Virus record (IMG/VR): IMGVR_UViG_3300035670_001330
Coordinates: 1-22,399 of that record
Strand: one strand, 5' to 3'
Length of the DNA: 22,399 bases
DNA from: a virus
Translations under genes and position numbers: made by a program
In this document: in pieces, positions 1 to 7,305 of the stretch
Numbering within the stretch: position 1 is the first letter of the stretch
Layout of the letters: each line of letters starts with the position of its first letter
Notes under the pieces: model-generated
Database searches by the model: none
Seen by the model: the letters and a program-made list of their open reading frames with translations, nothing else
What the model was told of the DNA's origin: nothing

Positions 1-45
1 CTCTTCTACACACACTGTCAAAATTAATTCTTTGCTGGAGGAATA

Positions 46-462
46 ATGGCTGGTCGCGGTAGGCCGCCTAAGCCTGTGGAATCGCATCGCCGAACTGGTA
101 CGTATCGGAAGGATCGGCATGGTTCTAATTTGGCTCTGGTGGAGGCCGTGGATCAGTCTCCGTATGAGCTGAGCGCTGCTGATGCCTTCGAATCGGTGAT
201 GGCTGATGGGGTCGGCTGGCTGGCTCGGACGGATGCGCCTGCTTTGGCTTTGCTGCGTTCGATGCTCGAGGAGCGTGAGGGTTTACGTGATCTCGCGTTT
301 CAGGGTTCGAATGAATCGCGGAAGGCGCTTCGGGATTTGGATAAGCAGATTATTTCTCTGCTGGCGAATCTGGGTTTCGATCCTGCTTCGCGTGCCAGGC
401 TCGGTCTGGCGGAAGTGAAGACGAAGAGCGTTCTCGAGCAGCTGCGCGAGAAGCGCACGTAG
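46..462 (+). CDS. terS: Terminase small subunit (P27-like)
   Basis: Probable DNA-recognition subunit of the packaging motor, 138 residues. The start is very basic (GRGRPPKP, then a run of Arg, His and Lys to about residue 27), followed by a mostly helical body. This is the usual form of P27-type small terminases. The call also rests on position, directly before a clear large terminase. GGAGGA at 37-42 serves the ATG at 46. The 45 nt upstream are AT-rich compared with the genes, and I see no confident promoter there. The HTH fold cannot be confirmed by eye. Confidence 0.8.
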   Translation: MAGRGRPPKPVESHRRTGTYRKDRHGSNLALVEAVDQSPYELSAADAFESVMADGVGWLARTDAPALALLRSMLEEREGLRDLAFQGSNESRKALRDLDKQIISLLANLGFDPASRARLGLAEVKTKSVLEQLREKRT

Positions 463-478
463 GTTCTGGTTCCCTGCC

Positions 479-1993
479 GTGGCGAAGGTTAAAGGCTGGC
501 CGCCAGCGATTATCACGCCTGTTCCGGCTGCTGATGTGCGGCGTGGTGATGGCCTGCTGGTGAAGGAATTTATCGAGAACCTGTGTCCTCAGGTGAAGGA
601 TTCCATCGGTGGCCGCGCTGGTGAGCCGCTGATCCTTAGGCCGTGGCAGGAAAAGACGCTTTCTAGCCTGTTCGCTCGGAGGCCGGATGGACGGCTCAGG
701 CATCGGACGGCTCTGATCGGTTTGCCTCGGAAGAATGGCAAGTCGGCTCTGGGTTCTGGGATCGGCCTTTATGGCCTGATGATGGGTCCGAATGGCGGCG
801 AGGTTTACAGCTGCGCGGCTGATCGGGATCAGGCTCGGATCGTGTTCGGTATGGCTCGATCTATGGTGGATCAGTCTCCGGAACTGGCGGAAGCCACGAA
901 GGTTTACAGGGACGCGATTGAGGTTCCTTCTACAGGCTCGGTTTACCGCGTTCTGTCTAGTGAAGCTTTCACTAAGGAAGGCTTATCTCCGACTCTGGTT
1001 ATCTATGATGAGCTGCACGCGGCTCCTAATGATGAACTGTGGAACGTGATGAGCCTCGCTCAGGCGGCCAGGCGTGATGCTCTGGTTCTGGGTATCACTA
1101 CGGCTGGAGTGAAGACGGATAGCACCGGTCAGGATTCGGTTTGCTATCGGCTGTTCCAGTATGGCTCGAGGATCGCTGCTGGCGAAGTTGAGGATCCTAG
1201 TTTCTTTATGTCCTGGTGGCAGGCGGCGGATGATGCCGACCACAGAGATCCGGCGGCGTGGAAGATCGCTAATCCTGGCTTCGGGGATCTGCAGGATCCG
1301 GAGGATTTCGATTCCGCGGTTAAGCGGACTCCGGAGAATGAATTCCGCACGAAGCGGATGAATCAATGGGTAAATGCTCAGACAGCCTGGCTGCCGAGCG
1401 GTTCCTGGGAATCGCTAGAGAAGCAAGATCCACCAGACGCGAGCGTGCCAGTGGTGTTATTTGTGGATGGCTCTTTCTCTGGCGACTCCACTTTCATCGC
1501 TGGCTGCACTGTCGAAGAGAAGCCGCGTATCTGGAAGGTAGCGGCCTGGGAGAAGCAGCCGGAAGATACCGATGACTGGCGCGTCGATATCGCCGAAGTC
1601 GAGGCTACGGTTCTGGAGGCGTGCCAGCGCTGGAACGTAGTCGAAGTTCCTTTCGACCCTTTCCGCTGGCAGAGATCGATGCAGGCGCTCGCTGATGCTG
1701 GTCTGCCTATCGTGGAATATCCGACTTCTTCGCCTGCTCGCATGGTTCCTAGTTGCGCGAAGTTCTATGATGCCGTGATGAGCGGCGGCGTGGCGCACGA
1801 TCACGATCCGCAGCTGGCTAGGCATTTATCGAATGCTGTTGTGAAAACGGACCGGCTCGGTCCGCGTATCGTGAAAGAATCCAGGAACAGTCCGCGTAAG
1901 ATAGACGGCGCTGTCTGTGCCGTAGGCGCGTTCGATCGCGCTACCAGTTATAAAGAAGCCGCTAAACCAGCGGCTCCTATGTTCTTTGCTTAG
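479..1993 (+). CDS. terL: Terminase large subunit
   Basis: ATPase and nuclease that drives DNA into the prohead and cuts concatemers, 504 residues. A Walker A-like loop GLPRKNGKS lies at residues 81-89, Walker B LVIYDE at 173-178, and a coupling motif GITTAG at 205-210. The C-terminal half looks like an RNase H-type nuclease with candidate metal-binding Asp at 330 (LFVDGS), 393 (PFDPF) and 476 (KIDGA). Length and motif order fit the phage terminase 1 family. The start is GTG with no obvious ribosome site, 16 nt after the small subunit stop, so translation is probably coupled. The stop at 1993 is followed closely by a tiny membrane gene. Confidence 0.96.
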   Translation: MAKVKGWPPAIITPVPAADVRRGDGLLVKEFIENLCPQVKDSIGGRAGEPLILRPWQEKTLSSLFARRPDGRLRHRTALIGLPRKNGKSALGSGIGLYGLMMGPNGGEVYSCAADRDQARIVFGMARSMVDQSPELAEATKVYRDAIEVPSTGSVYRVLSSEAFTKEGLSPTLVIYDELHAAPNDELWNVMSLAQAARRDALVLGITTAGVKTDSTGQDSVCYRLFQYGSRIAAGEVEDPSFFMSWWQAADDADHRDPAAWKIANPGFGDLQDPEDFDSAVKRTPENEFRTKRMNQWVNAQTAWLPSGSWESLEKQDPPDASVPVVLFVDGSFSGDSTFIAGCTVEEKPRIWKVAAWEKQPEDTDDWRVDIAEVEATVLEACQRWNVVEVPFDPFRWQRSMQALADAGLPIVEYPTSSPARMVPSCAKFYDAVMSGGVAHDHDPQLARHLSNAVVKTDRLGPRIVKESRNSPRKIDGAVCAVGAFDRATSYKEAAKPAAPMFFA

Positions 1994-2002
1994 GGAGTAT
2001 CG

Positions 2003-2146
2003 ATGGCGGCGGTTCTGCAGTTGCTAGGCGCGGTAGCGATAACTACCGGCGCTGCTTTCGTGGCTCCTGCTGCCGGTTTCATAGTCGGCGGAGTGTTTCT
2101 CATGCTGATCGGTATCGCTGTGGAGCGTGGAACGAATGCTGAATAA
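2003..2146 (+). CDS. Small hydrophobic membrane peptide
   Basis: A 47-residue reading frame beginning MAAVLQLLGAVAITTG and ending ERGTNAE. Residues 4-40 are almost all hydrophobic or small, consistent with one long or two short membrane segments. GGGAG at 1993-1997 is correctly placed for the ATG at 2003. Its last 11 nt overlap the preferred portal start at 2136, so it fills the terminase-portal gap exactly. Small membrane peptides at this position occur in some actinophages, but I do not recognise a named family. The function is unknown. Its tight packing and ribosome site argue that it is a real gene. Confidence 0.65.
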   Translation: MAAVLQLLGAVAITTGAAFVAPAAGFIVGGVFLMLIGIAVERGTNAE

Positions 2147-3653
2147 TCTTTTCCCTGGCTCCGAGAAGCGAGCGGTAACTTTCCAGAAACTGTTCGAGAT
2201 CGGCCTGGATGCTCCGGCTGGTACTCGAGCAGGCGTGAATATCACTCCTGAAAACTCCTTTAAGATCGGTCCCGTTTACGCGGCTATCCGGCTGATATCG
2301 GATTCGATATCTACGCTGCCGATGGACTGTTTCGTCCGCGTGGATGGAGAGCGGCGACCGTTCCGGCCTAAGCCGATCTGGGTGGATTTCCCCGAACCAG
2401 ATCAATCGATGCAGCGGTCCGATCATTATCAGGCGATGCTAGTTTCCTTGCTGATCGATGGTAATTCTTTCAGCCGAGTGATCCGGAACAGCGCCGGAGA
2501 TGTTGTCGCGCTGAGCATCCTGGATCCGCGGCGCGTCGAAGTGAAGCGCAATCGCGAAACCGGCCGGATCGAATTTCACATCGATAACGGCCAGCGGATC
2601 CTGACGGAAGATGAGATCGTCCACATCACGGAACTTCGCCAGCCTGGATCTCTGCGCGGAACTTCGCGAATCAAGGAACTACGCGAAACGCTCGGCCTAA
2701 CGAAGGCGCTCGAGGAATTCGCGGCCGCCTTCTTCGGAAGCGGAAGTACCACAAGCGGAGTCATTTCTGTTCCGCAAGAATTGACGGCCGAGCAGGCGAA
2801 GGATCTTCAGGACTCCTGGGAGCGTGGTCACCGCGGCTGGCGAAAGGCTCACCGGCCAGGAATCCTGTCCGCTGGAGCCACCTATCAGAAAACCAGCGTG
2901 GATCCCACAGAAGCTCAGGCACTGGAATCACGCGAATTCGCGGTAGAGGAAGTCGCTCGAATCTTCCGCATTCCAGTTCACATGCTCCAGTCCACCAGAG
3001 CCGGAGCGATGAGCTATGCCAGCGTGGAAGAATCCTCACGCCAGTTCGTCACTTACACTCTTCTTCCCTATATCGCGAAGATCGAAGGCGCGTACTCGCG
3101 GCTTCTTCCAGGGGATGCTTTCCTCCGGATTAACGTGGACGCGTTGCTCCGCGCCAGCCTGCAGGATCGCTACTCGGCTTATTCAGTCGCGATGCAGGCC
3201 GGTTTCCTATCGATTAACGATATTCACCGGCTCGAGGATCTTCCGCCAGTTCCGAACGGTGGCGATGAGTACCGCGTGAGCCTGGCGAACGTGAATCTCG
3301 GCGCTGCGAATGTGGTCGAAATGGAAAAGCGCGTGGAGATGGCCGCGAAGCTGGTGCAGGTCGGCTACGAACCTGCAGCCGCTCTGGCTGCTGTTGGCAT
3401 GGACGCGATCGATCACACTGGCCTTCCGACTGTGCAGCTGCAGAACGCTACTCAGGCGGCCGAATCGCCAGCCGATACAGGAGATGCCTATCCGGTTCGG
3501 AATGTGGATCCGGCCGATATCGGTGATGCGATATCAAGCGCTATCCGTTCGATGCCTGCTCCCGTGGTGAATGTGGCTCTTCCTGAACCGTCGAAGCAGC
3601 GGAAGATCGAACGCGACGAAGACGGCAATATCACTAGGATCGTGGAGGAATAA
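2136..3653 (+). CDS. Portal protein (HK97 family)
   Basis: Dodecameric ring at the DNA entry vertex, 505 residues from this start. Family features include an N-terminal segment YAAIRLISDSISTLP (about residues 48-62), a central NSFSRVIRN stretch and an acidic end KIERDEDGNITRIVEE that is common in phage portals. The ATG at 2136 is preferred over GTG 2127 because GGAG at 2122-2125 sits 10 nt upstream of it but only 1 nt from the GTG. The gene overlaps the membrane peptide by 11 nt. Its stop overlaps the next start (TAATG). Unlike many HK97-like phages, the protease does not follow directly: three other genes intervene. Confidence 0.94.
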   Translation: MLNNLFPGSEKRAVTFQKLFEIGLDAPAGTRAGVNITPENSFKIGPVYAAIRLISDSISTLPMDCFVRVDGERRPFRPKPIWVDFPEPDQSMQRSDHYQAMLVSLLIDGNSFSRVIRNSAGDVVALSILDPRRVEVKRNRETGRIEFHIDNGQRILTEDEIVHITELRQPGSLRGTSRIKELRETLGLTKALEEFAAAFFGSGSTTSGVISVPQELTAEQAKDLQDSWERGHRGWRKAHRPGILSAGATYQKTSVDPTEAQALESREFAVEEVARIFRIPVHMLQSTRAGAMSYASVEESSRQFVTYTLLPYIAKIEGAYSRLLPGDAFLRINVDALLRASLQDRYSAYSVAMQAGFLSINDIHRLEDLPPVPNGGDEYRVSLANVNLGAANVVEMEKRVEMAAKLVQVGYEPAAALAAVGMDAIDHTGLPTVQLQNATQAAESPADTGDAYPVRNVDPADIGDAISSAIRSMPAPVVNVALPEPSKQRKIERDEDGNITRIVEE

Positions 3654-4006
3654 TGGCGCTGAACGCTAATGGCCTGAATGCTCAGGTAGGCGGCCTTACT
3701 GCTGTTGCGTCATACGCATCACTTCACACAGCCGAGCCGGACTCTAACGGCTCCAGCGAGGTTTCTGGCGGCTCTTACACTCGAGAAACGATCTCCTGGG
3801 GATCCGCCAGTAACGGAACGGCCGTGAGTGATTCTCCGATCGTTTTCGATGTGCCTGGATCCACCACGATCACTCATATCGGGTACTGGTCTGCTGCGAC
3901 TTCCGGCACTTTCTACGGATCTCGGCCGCTGAACGCGCAGCAGACATATGCGACCGATGGCACGTACACGATCGCTAGTGGAAATCTTTCTGAATCAGTC
4001 AGCTAA
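3653..4006 (+). CDS. Virion structural protein, fibre or decoration type
   Basis: A 117-residue, Gly/Ser/Thr-rich and probably all-beta protein. The stretch LHTAEPDSNGSSEVSGGSY (residues 25-43), then a beta-rich body with THIGYWSA and FYGSRPL, matches a widespread small phage protein usually annotated as tail-fibre or minor structural protein. A strong GGAGG lies just before the ATG, and the start shares one base with the portal stop (TAATG). The stop likewise shares one base with the next ATG. Position between portal and protease suggests a capsid-associated accessory protein rather than a tail part, but this is inference from gene order. Confidence 0.6.
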   Translation: MALNANGLNAQVGGLTAVASYASLHTAEPDSNGSSEVSGGSYTRETISWGSASNGTAVSDSPIVFDVPGSTTITHIGYWSAATSGTFYGSRPLNAQQTYATDGTYTIASGNLSESVS

Positions 4007-4734
4007 TGGCTGGCTTATTTACCCTTGATGACACTGCTCTAGGTGTTCTCGATACTTCACCGCTAGGCGGTTTCGGTACAGGATTCAGTACGGGATCCGG
4101 CACTTCAGCCGGTTCTGTTACCGGATTTCAGGGTTTCAGCGGCTCGGCCACAGGAGCAGGGACCAGCCAGGGGGTTATTTCCGGCTCTGTCGGCTACACA
4201 GGGACCATAACTGGCTCTTCTAGTAGCCTCGGAACAGCCTCAGGCTTTACTGGCTTCTCCGGCTCTGTCAGCGGCTTACAGATTTCGAGTGGATCCGCCA
4301 CGGGAGTCGAAGGAAACACCGGAACGGCCGAAGGATCCACTACAGCAGCCGGATCCGCGGCAGGTAATCCTCAGATCACCGGATCCGCGATCGGCTCGAG
4401 CAGTAATGCTGGATCCGCGACTGGAACGAAAAGCGAACCAGAGCCACCAGCTCCACCAGCACCAGCTGAAGGAGTCGGATCCGCAGCGCCGCGCTGGTAT
4501 CTGCCGCCAGCCGAACCTATCCGGCACACGGGTAACGCTCGAGGAAACCAGCGCAGCCGTGGAAGCGTTAGTGGACTGTGTTCGATCAGTGGTAGCGCCA
4601 TAGGTAGAACAGTCACGCGATCCACGATCATCGGCCGCCGAAGCTTACCGATCGTTATCGAGCAGAAAGTGATCGATCATGCCGCGATCCGTCGGCGTGC
4701 TGAAGATGAAGCCTTAATCCTGGAGATCTTGTGA
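4006..4734 (+). CDS. Ser/Gly/Ala/Thr-rich decapeptide-repeat protein
   Basis: Unrecognised 242-residue protein, probably a virion component. Residues 5-22 hold FTLDDTALGVLDTSPLGG, a motif also found twice in the minor tail protein at 17835. From about residue 31 the chain follows an exact ten-residue period ending in G-S/T-A/V/I-x-G: GSVTG 36-40, GSATG 46-50, GSVSG 86-90, GSATG 96-100, GSAAG 116-120, GSAIG 126-130 and GSATG 136-140. A Pro-rich insert (141-185) breaks the pattern, which resumes in the same phase at 186-190 and 196-200. Residues 201-242 are charged and probably helical. It overlaps its neighbours at both ends (TAATG, GTGA). It could be a fibrous spike or a substrate for the glycosyltransferases at 8578-12461. 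Confidence 0.7.
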   Translation: MAGLFTLDDTALGVLDTSPLGGFGTGFSTGSGTSAGSVTGFQGFSGSATGAGTSQGVISGSVGYTGTITGSSSSLGTASGFTGFSGSVSGLQISSGSATGVEGNTGTAEGSTTAAGSAAGNPQITGSAIGSSSNAGSATGTKSEPEPPAPPAPAEGVGSAAPRWYLPPAEPIRHTGNARGNQRSRGSVSGLCSISGSAIGRTVTRSTIIGRRSLPIVIEQKVIDHAAIRRRAEDEALILEIL

Positions 4735-5444
4735 GTATCAGCAGCACCATTTTCACTGTCGGCGCAGCCGCTCAGACGATCGCGGCTCCTGACGATATGG
4801 CTCAGCGCGTAACTGTGACGAACCTGCAGCCTGGTCAGAATGTCGGCGAACTAAGCCGCGATGGGTACGTATTCGTGGCCGCTAATCGCTTCACGATCGC
4901 GAATAACGGCACTGCTCACCTACAGATCACTACCGGACAGTACGGCGCTCAGCTCGAATTCTACGAAATCGTGGCGACCAGTTCGAACGTGTCAGCGGAA
5001 CTGATCGAGGGAGCGACATTCGGCAGCGCTACCGCTTTCACGGCCTATAACCTGAATCGGCAGTCATCAATCACTCCAGAATCGACTCTCTCAGCCGCTA
5101 CGGCTGTATCTGGCGGCACAGTGATTAGTTCGGAATACATTCCAGCGAGTAATCAGGCTGGCGGAGCGCAATTCTCTAGCAAGATCCATACCCTCGAGGC
5201 TAATACTTCCTACGTAATGCGGTTCGTGGACGTAGGCGGAGTCGGAGCAGTGTGCTTCCTTCAGCTCGGCTTCGCTGAGCAATACAATGGAGGCCACGAC
5301 GTTCATCTAAATAACACTGCAGGCAGCGCGTTCGTTCTACGCGGCGGCGAGCGGTGGGATGGCGTGCTATATCCGACGCAATCGCTGGACGCTCGATCTA
5401 CCGGCCAGGACTGCCGCATCGCGGTACTGAAGCAGGAGCAGTAA
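4731..5444 (+). CDS. Putative virion decoration or fibre protein
   Basis: A 237-residue, beta-rich protein starting at GTG 4731 inside the previous stop (GTGA). The N-terminal third (VTVTNLQPGQNVGEL, then a beta repeat) and the C-terminal third (HDVHLNNTAGSAFVLRGGE) resemble each other and small beta-sandwich modules on phage heads or fibres. The middle (TAYNLNRQSSITPES, then KIHTLEANTSYVMRFVDVG) resembles a module I associate with capsid or tail fibre proteins of Gram-positive phages. No transmembrane or signal segment is visible. It sits between portal and protease with the two preceding genes, so a capsid fibre is the favoured reading. Exact function is not established. Confidence 0.6.
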   Translation: MSISSTIFTVGAAAQTIAAPDDMAQRVTVTNLQPGQNVGELSRDGYVFVAANRFTIANNGTAHLQITTGQYGAQLEFYEIVATSSNVSAELIEGATFGSATAFTAYNLNRQSSITPESTLSAATAVSGGTVISSEYIPASNQAGGAQFSSKIHTLEANTSYVMRFVDVGGVGAVCFLQLGFAEQYNGGHDVHLNNTAGSAFVLRGGERWDGVLYPTQSLDARSTGQDCRIAVLKQEQ

Positions 5445-7123
5445 TGCCATATTTCGTGACAGGTGAGAACGAAGTCGAAGGCTGTAGCGGTTACGCGACC
5501 GTGAAGGAAGACGGCGAAGTCATCGGCTGCCACGACACTAAGCAAGCGGCTGTAGATCAGATGATCGCGGTTTCGCTGGCCGAAGATATGGAGCCAGGCG
5601 GCGAATACAGCGAGCGAGCCGCTGCTGATGCTCTGGAGATCGGCGATTTCGTTTCCTGGAACGCTGCTGGCGGTCGCGCTCGAGGTCAGATAACGCGAAT
5701 CGTCCGCGATGGACGGCTGAACGTTCCCGATTCAGATTTCACGATAAATGGCGAGGAAGACGATCCGGCAGCACTTATCAGGATCTGGCGACCAGTCGAA
5801 GGCGGATGGCGCGAAACAGATACCTTAGTCGGACACAGATTCAGCACACTCACGAAAATCGATCCATTACCGGAAGCTCCCGAAGATCGTGAATTACCGT
5901 CGAATTACCGTCCGGCTCTAGAAGCTGACGTTCCCGAAGGCCGCGCCTGTGGTAACTGCCGCTTCTATGACGAAACACAGACTATGGACGATATGGCCTG
6001 GTGCAATCGCTGGAGCGAATTCGTCCGCGGTGATTACTATTGCAACGCTTGGGAAGCTGATGAAGCCGAAGCACGAGCCGAAAATATTCCGCAATACATC
6101 CAGGAAGCGGCCGCTCGAGGTTTAGAACTACGCCGAGAAGGTTTCGGTGGTGACGGCCTGACAGAAGGCACGATCCGCGAAGCGCGTGCTATGGCACGCG
6201 GCGAAATGACTGATGACAAAGTGGTCCGCGCTAATGCCTGGGCCGCTCGGCACGCTGTAGATCTGGAAGCCGAGCAGAATTCCGATCCGGACGCCGATGG
6301 ATGGCCTGGAGCCGGAGCAGTCGCACATTATTTATGGGGAATCGATCCGCTGAATCCAGAGCCTGCGCGGCGCTGGCTGGAAAGGGAAGTCGCCAGAATC
6401 CGCGACGAAAGGAATCAGATGAGTAACGTGGAAATCCGTACATTCGATGCCAGCATCTGCGAAATGCGAGCAGCCGAAGACGGAAACGGTATGACCTTCG
6501 GCGGCTACGCATGGCGCTATAACGAACCGAGCCTTCCGCTGCCTTTCACTGAGCGAATCGCTCCTGGTGCATTTACGCGCACACTGAAAAGCAAGAATGA
6601 TATTCGCGCCTACGTAAACCACGACGATACGCGGCTGCTCGGCTCCTCGCGAGCGAAGACGCTCCGGATCGAGGATCGTCCAGAAGGCGGATGGGTAGAG
6701 ATAGATCTGCCTGATACCACTGACGGCCGCGATATGCGTACCCTGGTTGCTCGCGGTGACATAACCGGCATGAGCTTCGGATTCTCTACTGTGAAGGATT
6801 CCTGGTCATCCAGCGGAGAAGAGCGCACCCTGCTAGAAGTGCGCCTACATGAGGTCAGCATCGTCACTTCTCAGCCAGCGTATCCCAGCACGACAGCATC
6901 AGTACGTAATCTGAAAGTGATTGCGAAGCGCAGCGAAACCGATGCCGAGCAACTAGCCGACGCTATTTCAGCGCTTGAGGCTGGCGAACTGAACGAAGAT
7001 CAAGCCGCAATTCTGCGGAAGGTAGTGGATAACGCTGCAGGAGTGGACACGAAGGCCACCGAGCCGACAGTTCCGCTCTCAGTTCTGATGAAGCAGCTGG
7101 ATCTTCTGAGCAAAGCAATTTAA
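5444..7123 (+). CDS. Composite prohead maturation protease
   Basis: A 559-residue protein with an HK97-type (U35) prohead protease in residues 326-490: GMTFGGYAWRYN, FTERIAPGAF, YVNHDD (likely catalytic His393), TGMSFGF (likely Ser444) and LHEVSIV (likely Glu470). It would cut scaffold and capsid N-termini. N-terminal modules, in order: a short domain with GEVIGCHDTKQAAV (about 10-45); an HVA1/DUF2945-like, Tudor-type domain (65-139, GDFVSWNAAGGRARG to VGHRFSTLTKI); a four-Cys module (Cys169, Cys172, Cys187, Cys200) resembling HiPIP-like iron-sulphur domains; and a helical domain (215-320, AARGLELRREGFGGDG). ATG 5444 overlaps the previous stop (TAATG). The usual protease length is about 200-230, so the extension is large. 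Confidence 0.88.
   Translation: MPYFVTGENEVEGCSGYATVKEDGEVIGCHDTKQAAVDQMIAVSLAEDMEPGGEYSERAAADALEIGDFVSWNAAGGRARGQITRIVRDGRLNVPDSDFTINGEEDDPAALIRIWRPVEGGWRETDTLVGHRFSTLTKIDPLPEAPEDRELPSNYRPALEADVPEGRACGNCRFYDETQTMDDMAWCNRWSEFVRGDYYCNAWEADEAEARAENIPQYIQEAAARGLELRREGFGGDGLTEGTIREARAMARGEMTDDKVVRANAWAARHAVDLEAEQNSDPDADGWPGAGAVAHYLWGIDPLNPEPARRWLEREVARIRDERNQMSNVEIRTFDASICEMRAAEDGNGMTFGGYAWRYNEPSLPLPFTERIAPGAFTRTLKSKNDIRAYVNHDDTRLLGSSRAKTLRIEDRPEGGWVEIDLPDTTDGRDMRTLVARGDITGMSFGFSTVKDSWSSSGEERTLLEVRLHEVSIVTSQPAYPSTTASVRNLKVIAKRSETDAEQLADAISALEAGELNEDQAAILRKVVDNAAGVDTKATEPTVPLSVLMKQLDLLSKAI
6419..7123 (+). CDS. Possible internally initiated stand-alone protease
   Basis: Within the composite protease gene, an in-frame ATG at 6419 (MSNVEIRTFDAS) is preceded by AAAGGA at 6408-6413, five bases upstream, a near-ideal ribosome site. 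Initiation here would make a 234-residue protein that contains only the protease domain and matches the usual length of HK97-type proteases. The start falls exactly at the domain boundary. This is a predicted second product from one gene, not a separate locus. It could equally be a chance purine run. Confidence 0.45.
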   Translation: MSNVEIRTFDASICEMRAAEDGNGMTFGGYAWRYNEPSLPLPFTERIAPGAFTRTLKSKNDIRAYVNHDDTRLLGSSRAKTLRIEDRPEGGWVEIDLPDTTDGRDMRTLVARGDITGMSFGFSTVKDSWSSSGEERTLLEVRLHEVSIVTSQPAYPSTTASVRNLKVIAKRSETDAEQLADAISALEAGELNEDQAAILRKVVDNAAGVDTKATEPTVPLSVLMKQLDLLSKAI

Positions 7124-7134
7124 ATACCTGCCTA

Positions 7135-7213
7135 GGGCGTGTCAGGTTAGCGGATAGATCTAAATCACAAGTTTAGAAATGTCCATACTCCGGTTCGATT
7201 CCGGACACGTCCA
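7135..7213 (+). tRNA. tRNA-like element with unclear anticodon
   Basis: The 5' strand GGGCGTG (7135-7141) pairs with CACGTCC (7206-7212) over seven positions with one G-T wobble. Immediately inside lies a perfect T arm: TCCGG (7189-7193), loop TTCGATT, CCGGA (7201-7205), followed by A as discriminator. CCA is not encoded. The D and anticodon arms are irregular. CTAAA (7160-7164) pairs with TTTAG (7172-7176) around the loop TCACAAG, which lacks T at position 33 and leaves a 12-nt variable region. A D stem AGGT/ATCT (7144-7147, 7158-7161) would share two bases with that arm. It is either a degenerate tRNA gene or a tRNA mimic in the capsid leader. I assign no amino acid. Confidence 0.45.
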
Positions 7214-7217
7214 CACT

Positions 7218-7242
7218 CGATCGCGTAGGAGCCTACGGATCG
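7218..7242 (+). promoter_or_regulatory. Bulged hairpin A in the capsid leader
   Basis: CGATC (7218-7222) pairs with GATCG (7238-7242), one unpaired G at 7223 is bulged on the 5' side, and CGTAGG (7224-7229) pairs with CCTACG (7232-7237) around AG. In RNA the apex is probably a GAGC tetraloop. There is no T-tract after it, so it does not look like an intrinsic terminator. Confidence 0.5.
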
Positions 7243-7244
7243 TG

Positions 7245-7265
7245 CCGTCAGCGGAGCCGCTGCGG
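7245..7265 (+). promoter_or_regulatory. Bulged hairpin B in the capsid leader
   Basis: CCG (7245-7247) pairs with CGG (7263-7265), one unpaired T at 7248 is bulged on the 5' side, and CAGCGG (7249-7254) pairs with CCGCTG (7257-7262) around AG. Architecture and the GGAGCC apex copy hairpin A, three bases upstream. It ends about 40 nt before the capsid start. Confidence 0.5.
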
Positions 7266-7305
7266 ATTTCCCTGATAAATGAACCCCTTTCTAAGGAGAA
7301 AGAAA

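Noticed and set aside
4093-4482. CRISPR-like array from regularly spaced GGATCC repeats
   Set aside because: The repeats are 6-10 bases, lie inside an open frame and reflect a repeating Gly-Ser dipeptide, with no spacers.
7135-7213. Phage attachment site (attP) in the tRNA-like 3' half
   Set aside because: The 5' acceptor strand also matches, so it is not just a 3' fragment, and no integrase gene is present in the window.
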